The notes beneath the pieces were generated by a model, which did no database searches, had not been told where the DNA came from, and saw only the letters and a program-made list of their open reading frames with translations. Shown piece after piece: positions 19,287-28,875 of a DNA stretch of 64,000 bases; positions within the stretch are counted from its first letter, which is position 1, and each line of letters begins with the position of its first letter. The stretch is taken from contig JAKVBF010000010.1 in assembly GCA_022447555.1 (NCBI GenBank), forward strand, positions 141,257 through 205,256, in the 5' to 3' direction. A program made the position numbers and the translations under genes. This DNA comes from Mariniblastus sp. (GTDB lineage: Bacteria; Planctomycetota; Planctomycetia; Pirellulales; Pirellulaceae).

Positions 19287-19619
19287 GAAACGTATTTTCT
19301 GACTAGAGATTTTTGATGCAGATTGCTTTTTTTAGTAAACGACCCGTCGCCTATCTTAGCACGTTTGGAGGGAATGGAAATTGTCGGTATGCGTCGGAGA
19401 TCGCATATCGGTTTCAAATATCTTGTGGAACGCTTCGCCGCTCTACTAAACGGTTAGGAACCTGATGCTAACCGCAGCGGCTGCCGGGGGCTGCGGCTAT
19501 AAAAAAACACCGGTTGGCTGTTGCCGGCCAACCGGTGAATCACAAGGAGACACACACCTCTTGCGTCTGTGGAATACTATGCATCAGTCCAGTCAGGGAC
19601 CAGTCCCGGATGTTTTTTA
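19287..19619. other. Intergenic region with hairpin and terminator
   Basis: It separates the sulfatase start from the sigma factor stop. Contents: the sigma-factor terminator (19501-19537), and next to it a second hairpin at 19471-19497 (CCGCAGC/GCTGCGG arms) without a T-tract on either strand. The rest shows no gene. Confidence 0.5.
19501..19537 (-). terminator. Rho-independent terminator after the primary sigma factor
   Basis: On the minus strand, CACCGGTTGGC and GCCAACCGGTG form an eleven-pair stem around an eight-base loop and run into seven T residues. Confidence 0.85.
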
Positions 19620-21149
19620 TTAAGAGTTTTCTACGGACGGGTAGTCGGCAACGTGTTCTACCCCATCGAGGAAACTGGCGAGCGAACGAGCTCGATAAGG
19701 CTGTTGCAGTTTTCGAACAGCTTTAGACTCAATTTGCCGGACACGTTCGCGAGTCACGGAAAAAATCTTGCCAACTTCTTCCAAAGTGTAAGAATAGCCA
19801 TCCGCCAAGCCGTATCGCAGCTTGAGGATTTCTCGCTCGCGGTAATTCAAGTGCTCCATCGCCTCTTCGATTCTGCTTTTAAGGGCTTCTTGATTCGTTT
19901 CGTAAAGCGGGTCGATATCACGATGATCCTCAACGAACTCACCAAAGTTGCTGTCTTCATGATCTCCCACGGGCTGATCGAGTGACAGCGGTTGACGAGC
20001 CATCTTCATGATGATCCGAGTGTCATCGAGGGAGAGTTTAGCACGCTCGGCTGTTTCATCGGCGGAAGGTTCTCGTCCCAGCTCTTGAACGAGTTCTCGC
20101 ATGACATTGCGTACCTTGCTCATGGTGTCAATCATGTGAACCGGAACGCGGATGGTCCGACTTTGATCGGCGATCGCACGAGTGATTGCTTGGCGGATCC
20201 ACCAGGTGGCGTAAGTTGAAAATTTGTAACCACGTTGATGTTCGAACTTATCCACGGCTCGCATCAGGCCAGTGTTTCCCTCTTGTATTAAATCCAAGAA
20301 GCTCAATCCGCGATTACGGTACTTCTTTGCAATCGATACAACTAGGCGGAGGTTGCCCGCTGATAAGATTCGTTTAGCCGAGTCTTGACGCTGACGTAGT
20401 GCCTTCACCTTGACGATACGACGATTAAGGGTGGCGGGCGTCTCGTACGTTTGCATGATCAGGTAGTGTAGCTCAGCACGGATTTCTTCATAGTTTCGCG
20501 AGCCAGCATAACCGGTCGCCTCGGCGGTCGGCAGCATCTGGTAAAGCTGCTGCATTCGTTCATTGATTTCACAAAGTTGAAGAAATAGAGGTTGGAGTCG
20601 GCTGACCCGAAGGTTTAACTCTTCAACTAAAATGACACATTTGTTACGGCGGCGGGTTAATTGTCGCCAAACTTTGCGACGTTCCGTTAAACGATTTTTA
20701 CTGTCAATCACAAATTGAAAGTCAGCCTTATTAAGATCTAAAAGGTGTTTGAGCGTTTTCAGATTGGGAACCAAACGCAGCATGATGCGTTGCTTTTCAG
20801 CTTTGTTGGTGACCGATACTTCGATCGTACGATCTAACCGCAGCTTGCCGGCGAGAACTTGTTGCAGTGCCTCGTAGGCACCGCGCAACATGAAGTCAGT
20901 TGCCAGCATGTTGTTGCGAAAGAATAGTCGAGTCCGGTCGATTTTCTTCGCGGCCGAGAGTTCTTCTTCACGCGACAGCAGAGGGATCCGCCCCATCTGC
21001 ATCAGGTACATCCGGACAGGATCGTCCGTTGTTTCCTCTTTGGCCGGGCTGGGAGTTGATTTTTCAACCGGGCTATCTGCCGGGATTGATTCTTCTCCTT
21101 GAGCGGGGAATTTGAAATCGGTGCTGGATGGGTTTTGGGCTTTGGGCAT
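19620..21149 (-). CDS. rpoD: RNA polymerase primary sigma factor (sigma-70 group)
   Basis: The 509-residue product starts with an acidic low-complexity segment. Region 1.2 follows ([22 protein letters not shown]), then a spacer of about 170 residues. Region 2 has [27 protein letters not shown] and the aromatic-rich [17 protein letters not shown] that melts the -10 element. Region 3 follows, and region 4 ends in [17 protein letters not shown], which reads the -35 element. The full 1.2-2-3-4 set makes it a group 1 or 2 sigma. The strict primary role is likely, but other copies may exist outside the window. Confidence 0.92.
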   Translation of the reverse strand: MPKAQNPSSTDFKFPAQGEESIPADSPVEKSTPSPAKEETTDDPVRMYLMQMGRIPLLSREEELSAAKKIDRTRLFFRNNMLATDFMLRGAYEALQQVLAGKLRLDRTIEVSVTNKAEKQRIMLRLVPNLKTLKHLLDLNKADFQFVIDSKNRLTERRKVWRQLTRRRNKCVILVEELNLRVSRLQPLFLQLCEINERMQQLYQMLPTAEATGYAGSRNYEEIRAELHYLIMQTYETPATLNRRIVKVKALRQRQDSAKRILSAGNLRLVVSIAKKYRNRGLSFLDLIQEGNTGLMRAVDKFEHQRGYKFSTYATWWIRQAITRAIADQSRTIRVPVHMIDTMSKVRNVMRELVQELGREPSADETAERAKLSLDDTRIIMKMARQPLSLDQPVGDHEDSNFGEFVEDHRDIDPLYETNQEALKSRIEEAMEHLNYREREILKLRYGLADGYSYTLEEVGKIFSVTRERVRQIESKAVRKLQQPYRARSLASFLDGVEHVADYPSVENS

Positions 21150-21565
21150 TACGTCCTCGGTGTGTCTCGATGTGGTGCATTGGTGAGATGTGTGTACCGC
21201 GGCATAGTAAGCAGGTTGGATGCCGACCGATGATAAAAACAGGTCTCTGGTTGTAAGCTCTTGTATTTCATGTATTTACGTCGAAAAAAACGGCGGTTTG
21301 TCGATTTGCGTGTTGCGTCGAATCAACACACTCATTTCCAAAACGAGACAATTTGTTTCGAAAAGTGAACGCGAGCCACACTCAAAAGGCGATTTACTTG
21401 ACGAATGTCCGTTCAAAAATTGGCGTTGTCAGTAATCTATATGACTTTGATCAATTCAAATTGGTTATGAATCAGGGGCTAATTCTGAGTGGCAGAATTG
21501 CTTAGAATTAGGGTCCTGTTCGGATTGAATTAAGTAAAAGCTCCTGAGTGTAGATTGAATCATAG
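21150..21565. other. Intergenic region between divergent sigma factor and DnaJ-like genes
   Basis: About 416 AT-rich bases that must hold two divergent promoters. A short open frame on the plus strand (21220-21435) lacks a ribosome site and is not supported. I see no inverted repeat of the CIRCE type that would point to HrcA control. Confidence 0.5.
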
Positions 21566-22552
21566 ATGGCAGAAGATTATTACAAAGTGTTGGGTGTGGC
21601 TCGGGCGGCGTCAGAAGACGAAATCCAAAAGGCCTACCGGAAGTTAGCGAGGAAATACCATCCGGATTTGCATGCCAATAAATCAGATAAAGAAAAGGAT
21701 CGGGCGAAACAGAAGTTTCAACAAATCCAACATGCCTATGACGTGTTAAATGATCCTGAAAAGCGAAAAATGTATGATCAATTCGGTGAGAATTATGAGC
21801 AGATGGCCGGGGGTGGCAATCCATTTCAGGGAGGTGGCGCTCCCTTTGGTCAGATGGATGTTGACTTCAGTCAAATTTTTGGTGGAGCAGGTGGACAGCA
21901 AGGCTCCCCGGGTGGGTTTGAAGAGATTCTTAGACAGTTTGGCGGTGGTGGCGGCCAGGGGCAGCCTCGAGGTGGTCCACGTCAGAGAGGCGGATCGCGA
22001 CCGGTCTCCGGCCAAAATGTCGAGCAGGAAATCACAGTAACCTTTCACATTGCCGTATTGGGAGGAGAGCATGTTTTACTCCTAAAAAAGCGAGATGGTT
22101 CAACCGATTCGATCACCGTCAAAATACCGGCGGGAATTGAGACGGGTAAAAAAATACGCCTGAGGGGTCAGGGGGAGCCGGGTGCGAATGGTGGTTCGGC
22201 AGGCGACTTACTGATTAAAGTAAATGTTGCCAACCATCCGTTGTACATTCGCAGCGGATTGAATTTAAAGGTGGAGTTGCCCATTTCTGTAATGGAGGCT
22301 GTGGACGGTGCAAAGATAGATGTGCCCACGCCTCATGGAACGGTCACGGTCACCATTCCTTCGGGCACCAGCGGTGGCAAAGTGCTTAGACTAAAGGGGA
22401 TGGGTGTTAAAACCAAACGAGCCTCTGGGGATATTTTGGCCGAAGTTCAGATACACATCCCCCAAAAAGTTTCCGCAGACGATCGTAAAAAGATTAGCGA
22501 ACTAAGCGGAGCTTGGGGTGATTCGAAGATACGGAGCGATTTAAAGTGGTAG
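21566..22552 (+). CDS. DnaJ-like co-chaperone without zinc finger (CbpA/class B type)
   Basis: 328 residues. The J domain covers residues 1-70 ([14 protein letters not shown], catalytic HPD at KYHPDL, ending RKMYDQFG) and would stimulate DnaK ATPase. A Gly/Phe/Gln-rich linker follows to about residue 145. The C-terminal substrate-binding domain comes next with [22 protein letters not shown] and a second [25 protein letters not shown] repeat. The four CxxCxGxG repeats of classical DnaJ are absent, so it is a class B (CbpA-like) protein. It lies 73 bases upstream of rnpA. Confidence 0.9.
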   Translation: MAEDYYKVLGVARAASEDEIQKAYRKLARKYHPDLHANKSDKEKDRAKQKFQQIQHAYDVLNDPEKRKMYDQFGENYEQMAGGGNPFQGGGAPFGQMDVDFSQIFGGAGGQQGSPGGFEEILRQFGGGGGQGQPRGGPRQRGGSRPVSGQNVEQEITVTFHIAVLGGEHVLLLKKRDGSTDSITVKIPAGIETGKKIRLRGQGEPGANGGSAGDLLIKVNVANHPLYIRSGLNLKVELPISVMEAVDGAKIDVPTPHGTVTVTIPSGTSGGKVLRLKGMGVKTKRASGDILAEVQIHIPQKVSADDRKKISELSGAWGDSKIRSDLKW

Positions 22553-22625
22553 CCCAAACCAGAAGTTCGAGAAGCCGTTCGTTCCCAAACACCATCTCTT
22601 TTGGGCTTTATCCCGAGTGTTCGTC

Positions 22626-23039
22626 ATGAATCAATCGTCGGATCATCGTTTGTCGCCAACCGAAGGTGAGGGATTTCCAAAATCGCTGCGATTGAGGAGG
22701 CAGTTTGAATTTGACCGGGTTCACCAGTCTGATTGTTATGCGGCAGATCAGATGTTGGTGGTGAAAGCGGTGACAAATGGAACGATGGTCACTCGACTTG
22801 GTTTGTCCATTAGCCGGCGGTTCGGGCAGGCCGTAGTACGAAATCAATGGAAACGCATGATTCGAGAAGTGTTCCGAAAGCAACGGAATGAATTGCCAAC
22901 TGGTTTGGATCTGATTGTGAGGCCACGACGTGGAGCCAGTTGTCGCTACGATCGAATTGCCAAATCATTACCCAAGTTGGTTGATCGATTGAATCGTCAG
23001 CTCCATCGAGATAACAATCGTAGTGCTTCTGTCGATTGA
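22626..23039 (+). CDS. rnpA: Ribonuclease P protein component
   Basis: 137 residues from the ATG at 22626 (a GTG at 22617 is an alternative). RnpA binds the catalytic RNA to mature tRNA 5' ends. The family core is visible: LRLRRQFEFDRVHQ, LGLSISRRFGQAVVRNQWKRMIREVFR with the RNxxKRxxRExFR signature, and a final LIVRPRRGAS segment. yidD follows 65 bases downstream, the conserved pairing in bacteria. The usual neighbour rpmH is not just upstream; a DnaJ-like gene is there instead. Confidence 0.93.
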   Translation: MNQSSDHRLSPTEGEGFPKSLRLRRQFEFDRVHQSDCYAADQMLVVKAVTNGTMVTRLGLSISRRFGQAVVRNQWKRMIREVFRKQRNELPTGLDLIVRPRRGASCRYDRIAKSLPKLVDRLNRQLHRDNNRSASVD

Positions 23040-23104
23040 CGACGTCTTTTCGAGAGCTTCCAATTTATTTCACGAGTTCCTAATCCACCAATGGTTTTAT
23101 TCCG

Positions 23105-23344
23105 ATGAAGTCTTCGCTGAAATTTCTTATCCGTTTGCCAGGACTGATCCTGATCAAAATGGTGCGAGTTTATCAGATTTTTCTGAGCCCCATTATGGGG
23201 CAACAGTGTCGTTTTTCTCCAACTTGTAGCGCCTACTTTATTGAAGCCGTTGAGAAATACGGGGCGATTGTGGGATCGGCTAAAGGAATTTGGCGTATTT
23301 GTCGGTGCCATCCTTTCCATCCGGGCGGGCACGATCCCCCGTGA
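23105..23344 (+). CDS. yidD: Membrane protein insertion efficiency factor YidD
   Basis: 79 residues with the YidD pattern: an amphipathic N-terminal helix, then [31 protein letters not shown], and the conserved Cys/His tail [15 protein letters not shown]. It is a peripheral inner-membrane protein that assists YidC-dependent insertion. It follows rnpA as in most bacteria, but the yidC gene normally next is missing; a convergent mutY lies there instead. Confidence 0.93.
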   Translation: MKSSLKFLIRLPGLILIKMVRVYQIFLSPIMGQQCRFSPTCSAYFIEAVEKYGAIVGSAKGIWRICRCHPFHPGGHDPP

Positions 23345-23394
23345 TTCGATTTGTTCCATTGGCGTTCAAGATGAATCGATCAAGATGAATCAGT

Positions 23395-24501
23395 TTAGGA
23401 GTGAAGCAATCGATCAGCGATTTTTCTGCCCGTGATGCTCATTGGCATCGAGTGTATTTGCTGGGGCGACAACCAACGCATTTCTTGCCCTCGTGTCTTG
23501 AGTCGACCTTGGAGGCTGGTTGTCTCATAACAGTCTAATGTGATTCGAAATCGGGTGACCGCGTGCCGGATGCGATGATTTAAAGTTCGGATCGTGGTGA
23601 CCAGCCCATAATCTTCGAACAATTGTTGCTGTAGCCTGTGGTGAGGGTCTGTAGCGTTTCCCTCTACCGAGTATCGTGGGAAATCCCACAAGCCGGCCCA
23701 TCGTTCGCCGGGTAGGCATTTTCGAACCAGGAAACGGTTGTTTCGGGTTACCAGAATCACCGCCTCGGTCGTTTTAAGGTAATTCGTTTTTTTGCTGGGC
23801 GCCGGAATGAGACTTTGTTTGTTTTGGGCGAACGTTGGGCAATGGGTTTGTAGCGGGCAGTGTTCACAGTCTGGTGAAGTGGGCGTGCAGACGAGCGCCC
23901 CTAATTCCATCAAGGCTTGATTGAAGTCGCCCGTATGTTTCCGCGGTAGTATCGTTTCGGCAAATTCCCATAGCGATTTTTGATTTTCGTTAGAGCGGGG
24001 GTCGGAATCCATCAACAATAATCTTGAGTAAAGCCGGATAGTGTTTCCCTCCAGAATGGGGAATCGTTGATCATCTGCAATGGACAGAATGGCGCCCGCC
24101 GTGTATCGACCAATTCCTGGTAACCGAATCACCTCCTCATAATTGTTCGGAAATCTGCCTCCATAGGATTCCATGATCGCATTCGCTGCGGCATGCATCT
24201 GTCTCGCGCGGCGATAGTACCCTAGGCCTTCCCATTGTTTAAGCACATCATCCAAATCGGCATAGGCAAGCGACTTGATGGATGGGAAACGTTTCATGAA
24301 CCGATGATAGTAATCAATCACCGTCGCGACTTGAGTCTGCTGTAGCATGATTTCGCTGACCCATATCCGGTAGCGGCTCTTATTTCGTCGCCAAGGTAGA
24401 TCGCGTTGCTTCGCCGCAAACCAATTCAACAGTTTTCTTCGCGCGGCGGACCGCTGCTCGATGCAATTCGCATGAGGAAATCGATCAATCAGTTTCGGCA
24501 T
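23395..24501 (-). CDS. mutY: A/G-specific adenine glycosylase
   Basis: 368 residues. The enzyme removes adenine opposite 8-oxoguanine. Visible features: VSEIMLQQTQV with the catalytic Glu, the helix-hairpin-helix LPGIGRYTAGAILS, the [4Fe-4S] ligands in the spacing C-x6-C-x2-C-x5-C (CTPTSPDCEHCPLQTHC), and a C-terminal NUDIX-like 8-oxoG recognition domain. The segment that in Escherichia coli reads LDGN with catalytic Asp138 is LEGN here, so Glu replaces Asp. The gene converges on yidD. Confidence 0.92.
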   Translation of the reverse strand: MPKLIDRFPHANCIEQRSAARRKLLNWFAAKQRDLPWRRNKSRYRIWVSEIMLQQTQVATVIDYYHRFMKRFPSIKSLAYADLDDVLKQWEGLGYYRRARQMHAAANAIMESYGGRFPNNYEEVIRLPGIGRYTAGAILSIADDQRFPILEGNTIRLYSRLLLMDSDPRSNENQKSLWEFAETILPRKHTGDFNQALMELGALVCTPTSPDCEHCPLQTHCPTFAQNKQSLIPAPSKKTNYLKTTEAVILVTRNNRFLVRKCLPGERWAGLWDFPRYSVEGNATDPHHRLQQQLFEDYGLVTTIRTLNHRIRHAVTRFRITLDCYETTSLQGRLKTRGQEMRWLSPQQIHSMPMSITGRKIADRLLHS

Positions 24502-24604
24502 TCTATGACAGCCTTGTGAGAGATTGAATCTACAGAACCAATAGCGGAAGCAGCCTTTTCGATAACGAATCGGAGTGAGAGGGGTATTTGATTAATCGGT
24601 TAAC

Positions 24605-27448
24605 TCAATCTGATACGACAAAGTTGACCAATCGGTCGGGTACCACAATCACCTTGTGAACCTGTTTCCCTTCCAAGAGTTCGCGGACACGTTCATGATC
24701 CCGAGCCTCTTTTTCGAGTTCGGCTAGGCTCAAGCCGCGAGCAACACTTATCCTCGCCCGGATTTTACCTTTCAATTGAACTGGGATTTCGACAACTTGT
24801 TCGGCAATCAGCGAGTCATCGTAGGTTGGCCATGCTTCATACGCCAGAGTATTCGAGTTTCCCAAGTGCTGCCATAGCTCCTCACTTAAGTGAGGAGCAA
24901 ACGGGGCCAACACCAGTAGGAATGGTTCCATCGCTGCCCGAGGCCGTTGTTTTTCTTTAGTGAAAAAATTGACGAACTCCATCATGCGAGCAATTGCTGT
25001 GTTGAAACTGAGAGAATCGATGTCCAAGGTCACGGCTTTGATGGTCTTGTGAAGCACCCGCAACTGTTCTTCAGTCGGTTCGGATTCGGTGATGGCCGGG
25101 TTTAAGGCTAATTCGTCCTCGCGTTCGTTGATGACCATTCGCCAAACGCGATCCAAGAAATTACGAACGCCGCTGACACCGGCCATGCTCCATGGTTTTG
25201 ATTGCTCCAGAGGTCCCATGAACATTTCATACAGCCGTAACGCGTCGGCCCCGTAATCCGCCACGACCTCATCCGGGTTCACGACGTTGCCACGTGCTTT
25301 AGACATCTTGTGCGCCCGGGAGTCAATTCGAATCGTAGGATCTGATTTTAAAACGAACATATCTCCCTGTTTTTCGGTTTGATCAGCATCAAGCTTAACG
25401 ATTTGCAGCAGGGAGCCATCCGATTTGGAGATCGGCTGACGTTCATCATTGGTCTCGACTTCTGCTGAGCTGACCCAACGTTCGTTGGCATTTCGATAGC
25501 CGGTGAACTCCATTTCACCTAGGATCATTCCCTGATTGACCAATTGCCCAAACGGTTCTGGGTGTGTCAGGTGCCCTCGATCATAAAGAACTTTATGCCA
25601 AAATCGTGAATAGAGTAGGTGGAGGACAGCGTGTTCTGCGCCGCCAACATATAAATCGACTGGCATCCATTGCCGCTCTAGCTCTGGATCTAGAAACGTC
25701 TCATCATTTTCAGGGTCGATGAATCTTAAATAGTACCAGCAGGATCCAGCCCATTGCGGCATCGTGTTGGTCTCTCGCTTGTACTTGCGACCATCGATGA
25801 CTGGGTAGAGCCATTCGTCATTCGCTTTCTCGAGCGGTGGTTCAGGACGGCCGTGAGGCTTGTAATCTTCGATGAGCGGTAAGTCGATTGGTAAGTCTTT
25901 GGGATCGACGGCGCGGAGGGCACCCGTTTTATTTCCGTGTTCATCCAGTTCGTGTAAGATCGGAAAGGGCTCACCCCAAAAACGTTGGCGACTAAATAGC
26001 CAGTCTCTTAGTTTATAATTGACTGCTTTCCGTCCCCAACCAGCCTTATCAATGTCCTCGATGATTCGGGCTTTGAAGGTTTCGGTTTCCAAGCCATCGT
26101 AGATACCCGATCCAATGGCGATACCGGAACCGGTGAAGCAAGCCTTTCCTTTGAATAAGGCGCTGGTATCTATTTCATCACTAACGACAGGGCGAAAAAC
26201 AGGTTGTACCGGTAATTGAAAGGTCTCCGCGAACTCAAAGTCTCGAGTGTCGTGGGCAGGGACAGCCATGATCGCGCCGGTTCCGTAGCTGACCAGAACA
26301 TAGTCGGCGATCCAGATGGGAATGGGTTTGCCGTTGATCGGGTTGATTGCGTAGCTCCCCGTGAAGACGCCGGTTTTTTTTGTTTTATCATCCTGTCGAT
26401 CCCGATCGCTTTTAAATGCAGCCGCATCGATGTAATGTTTAACGGGTCCCGCTTGTTCCTCCGTGGTCAGTGTTTCTGCCAACGGGTGCTCTGGCGCGAT
26501 CACCATGTAGGTGGCACCGAAGAGGGTGTCCGGGCGTGTGGTGTAGACTCTCAATTCTTGAGCCGTCGGTTTGCGAGGGAAGCCGTCATTCTCGCGTGTT
26601 TGCTTCCAGCTCTCAAAATCACTTTCGTCGCCGATGAAAAAATCAACCTCAGCACCAGTGCTGCGACCGATCCAGTCCCTTTGGAGCTTCTTGATTCCCT
26701 CTGGCCAATTCACGTTTTCCAAGTCGCTTCCTAAGCGATCTGCATACGATGTGATTCGTAGCATCCATTGTCGAAGCGGTATTCGTTGGACCGGGTGATC
26801 ACCCCGTTCGGAGTAACCATCAATGACTTCTTCATTGGCCAATACAGTACCCAAGGCTGGGCACCAATTCACCAGCGCGTCGGACTGGTATGCGAGCCGA
26901 TGTTCATCCCGGTAGGCGGCTACACCCTCGGGGCCGGCTGATTCGATTGATGGGGGGATCGGCAGCTCGGCGATAGGCTTGCCAACCTGCGAGGTTTCAT
27001 CAAACCAGGTATCGAATAAAACGAGAAAGATCCACTGCGTCCAGCGAAAGTATGCGACATCGGTGGTGGCCAATTCGCGATCCCAGTCATAGCTGAAACC
27101 CAGCATTTTTAATTGCCGTCGGAACGTCGAGATGTTGGTTTCGGTTGATTCTCGGGGTGGCGTATTCGTCTTGATTGCGTATTCTTCGGCCGGCAGGCCA
27201 AAAGCATCGAAGCCCATGGGATGCAGCACGGACTTTCCTAGCATGCGGCTGTATCGTGCAACAATGTCGGTCGCCGTATAGCCTTCGGGGTGACCGACAT
27301 GCAGGCCCGATCCGCTGGGGTAAGGGAACATATCTAAAATGTAGACCTTCTCTCCATCCACGGAGTCGGGAGTTCTGAAGGTTTTATTTTCAGCCCAGTA
27401 GCGTTGCCAACGAGGCTCAATTTCTGCGGGGTTGTATCGAGGCACGTG
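24605..27448 (-). CDS. leuS: Leucyl-tRNA synthetase
   Basis: 947 residues when started at GTG 27448, which has AAGGA eight bases upstream and yields the family N-terminus [20 protein letters not shown] 27469 is a weaker choice. It charges tRNA-Leu. The HIGH motif is at [17 protein letters not shown], an editing (CP1) domain follows with the [14 protein letters not shown] signature, and KMSKS reads [15 protein letters not shown], with Ala for the last Ser. The anticodon-binding and C-terminal domains are complete. Confidence 0.96.
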   Translation of the reverse strand, partial: HVPRYNPAEIEPRWQRYWAENKTFRTPDSVDGEKVYILDMFPYPSGSGLHVGHPEGYTATDIVARYSRMLGKSVLHPMGFDAFGLPAEEYAIKTNTPPRESTETNISTFRRQLKMLGFSYDWDRELATTDVAYFRWTQWIFLVLFDTWFDETSQVGKPIAELPIPPSIESAGPEGVAAYRDEHRLAYQSDALVNWCPALGTVLANEEVIDGYSERGDHPVQRIPLRQWMLRITSYADRLGSDLENVNWPEGIKKLQRDWIGRSTGAEVDFFIGDESDFESWKQTRENDGFPRKPTAQELRVYTTRPDTLFGATYMVIAPEHPLAETLTTEEQAGPVKHYIDAAAFKSDRDRQDDKTKKTGVFTGSYAINPINGKPIPIWIADYVLVSYGTGAIMAVPAHDTRDFEFAETFQLPVQPVFRPVVSDEIDTSALFKGKACFTGSGIAIGSGIYDGLETETFKARIIEDIDKAGWGRKAVNYKLRDWLFSRQRFWGEPFPILHELDEHGNKTGALRAVDPKDLPIDLPLIEDYKPHGRPEPPLEKANDEWLYPVIDGRKYKRETNTMPQWAGSCWYYLRFIDPENDETFLDPELERQWMPVDLYVGGAEHAVLHLLYSRFWHKVLYDRGHLTHPEPFGQLVNQGMILGEMEFTGYRNANERWVSSAEVETNDERQPISKSDGSLLQIVKLDADQTEKQGDMFVLKSDPTIRIDSRAHKMSKARGNVVNPDEVVADYGADALRLYEMFMGPLEQSKPWSMAGVSGVRNFLDRVWRMVINEREDELALNPAITESEPTEEQLRVLHKTIKAVTLDIDSLSFNTAIARMMEFVNFFTKEKQRPRAAMEPFLLVLAPFAPHLSEELWQHLGNSNTLAYEAWPTYDDSLIAEQVVEIPVQLKGKIRARISVARGLSLAELEKEARDHERVRELLEGKQVHKVIVVPDRLVNFVVSD

Positions 27449-27722
27449 TGAAAATCCTTGTGATCTCATATCCAATTATGGATGGGTAGCATCGCTGGGG
27501 GCGCCGCTAACAAGCCTTATATCTTACCAAAATTGCCTCTCTCTGGGCATGTGTGAAAGCCAGTTAAAAGTTATGGATCCGTCATGGAGAGAAACGGCGA
27601 ATGATGTGAATTCCAACTTTGTCGGTAGGTTTTTTGATTTGATTGAGTAAACTGAAGTCTCTTAGAAAGGGCCACGCTGGGGCTACGATGGGCCGTTTCG
27701 CAAAGGGTCTCCTTTGGGGCTG

Positions 27723-28613
27723 ATGGAAGTAAGCGATTTTGTTAAATGGCTGGTCCCTTTTCATTTGGTTCAATTTACATGGGTCGGAAGTCCATTGATT
27801 CGTAGAAGGTCAAGATATCTGTTAACGGAAACGCAGCGCGAAAAAATGCGTGTTGCTTGTCGCTTCAATGCCGACGTGATGGATTTTATCAGACCCCATG
27901 TTCAACCTGGTGTGACGACTGGCAAACTGGATGAATTGATTCATGATTACACACTCGATCATGGACATACGCCGGCCTGTTTGGGTTATCCAGGTGATAA
28001 GTTTCCATTTCCCAACAGCTGCTGCATCAGTGTGAATGATATTATTTGTCACGGAATCCCCGGCGACTACGAATTGAGACCGGGAGACATTGCCAACGTA
28101 GATCTCACTTCCATTGTGGATGGTTGGCACGGGGATCAATCCGAGACGTTCCTGATTGGGATGGTTGACGCACATGTGCGAGACGTTACCCAATGTGCTT
28201 TTGACAGTCTCTACCTTGCCATTGAGGCCATTCACCCAGACTGTCCCATATCCAATATCGGCGAAGCGATTGTTGAGCATGTTGCGCAGCATTACCCAGG
28301 ATTTGGGGTGGTCGACAAATACATTGGGCATGGCATTGGACAGAGGTTTCATCAGCCCCCCAACATCCCCCATGTTCCCAATCGTCAATCTCGGCAGGAA
28401 CGACTCGCTCCGGGAATGTGTTTCACGATTGAACCGATGATTAACGGTGGAACATCGGATACAAAATGCGACCGTTCGGACGGTTGGACGGTACGCACAA
28501 CCGATGGTGCCGTTTCTGCCCAGTTTGAACACACGCTGTTGATGACCGAAACCGGTGTCGAAATCATGACACGGACTCAGACGGGACCTCAAGCGGGTCA
28601 CACATTTCAGTAG
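27723..28613 (+). CDS. map: Methionine aminopeptidase
   Basis: About 296 residues from ATG 27723. It removes the N-terminal Met from nascent proteins. The two-metal site is complete: ANVDLTSIVDGWHGDQSETF supplies two Asp ligands, GHGIGQRFHQPPNIPH the His, and FTIEPMI and QFEHTLL the Glu ligands. The N-terminal extension of about 40 residues before the RYLLTETQREKMRVA helix is longer than in Escherichia coli and partly hydrophobic. Whether it is translated is uncertain, so the true start may be further in. Confidence 0.93.
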   Translation: MEVSDFVKWLVPFHLVQFTWVGSPLIRRRSRYLLTETQREKMRVACRFNADVMDFIRPHVQPGVTTGKLDELIHDYTLDHGHTPACLGYPGDKFPFPNSCCISVNDIICHGIPGDYELRPGDIANVDLTSIVDGWHGDQSETFLIGMVDAHVRDVTQCAFDSLYLAIEAIHPDCPISNIGEAIVEHVAQHYPGFGVVDKYIGHGIGQRFHQPPNIPHVPNRQSRQERLAPGMCFTIEPMINGGTSDTKCDRSDGWTVRTTDGAVSAQFEHTLLMTETGVEIMTRTQTGPQAGHTFQ

Positions 28614-28875
28614 GCCAAATAGGCACGGTGAGAACAGGTTTCGATAACAGCGTGAGACAGAATTTTCTTTAGATTCGCGGAAAGCCTCGGATTGCCGAGC
28701 GATAGAGATGACCGGTTTTTTTAGTGAACCAGACTGCTTTCTGTTCTGTGATAGCAAGGAAGGGCCGGTTCGTATTGTTTGCGAAGGTCGATTTCGCTAC
28801 AAATCCGCAGCCTGAGTTCATTTCCTCCGTTTTGGAAAATAGCCAGCGGATCGTAACGCGGAATTTCAGATTCAT

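Noticed and set aside
21220..21435. 71-codon plus-strand frame between the sigma factor and DnaJ-like genes
   Set aside because: No ribosome site and no protein-like pattern; better explained as promoter region.
27822..28757. 311-codon minus-strand frame over map
   Set aside because: The opposite strand encodes complete methionine aminopeptidase motifs; the frame is a shadow.
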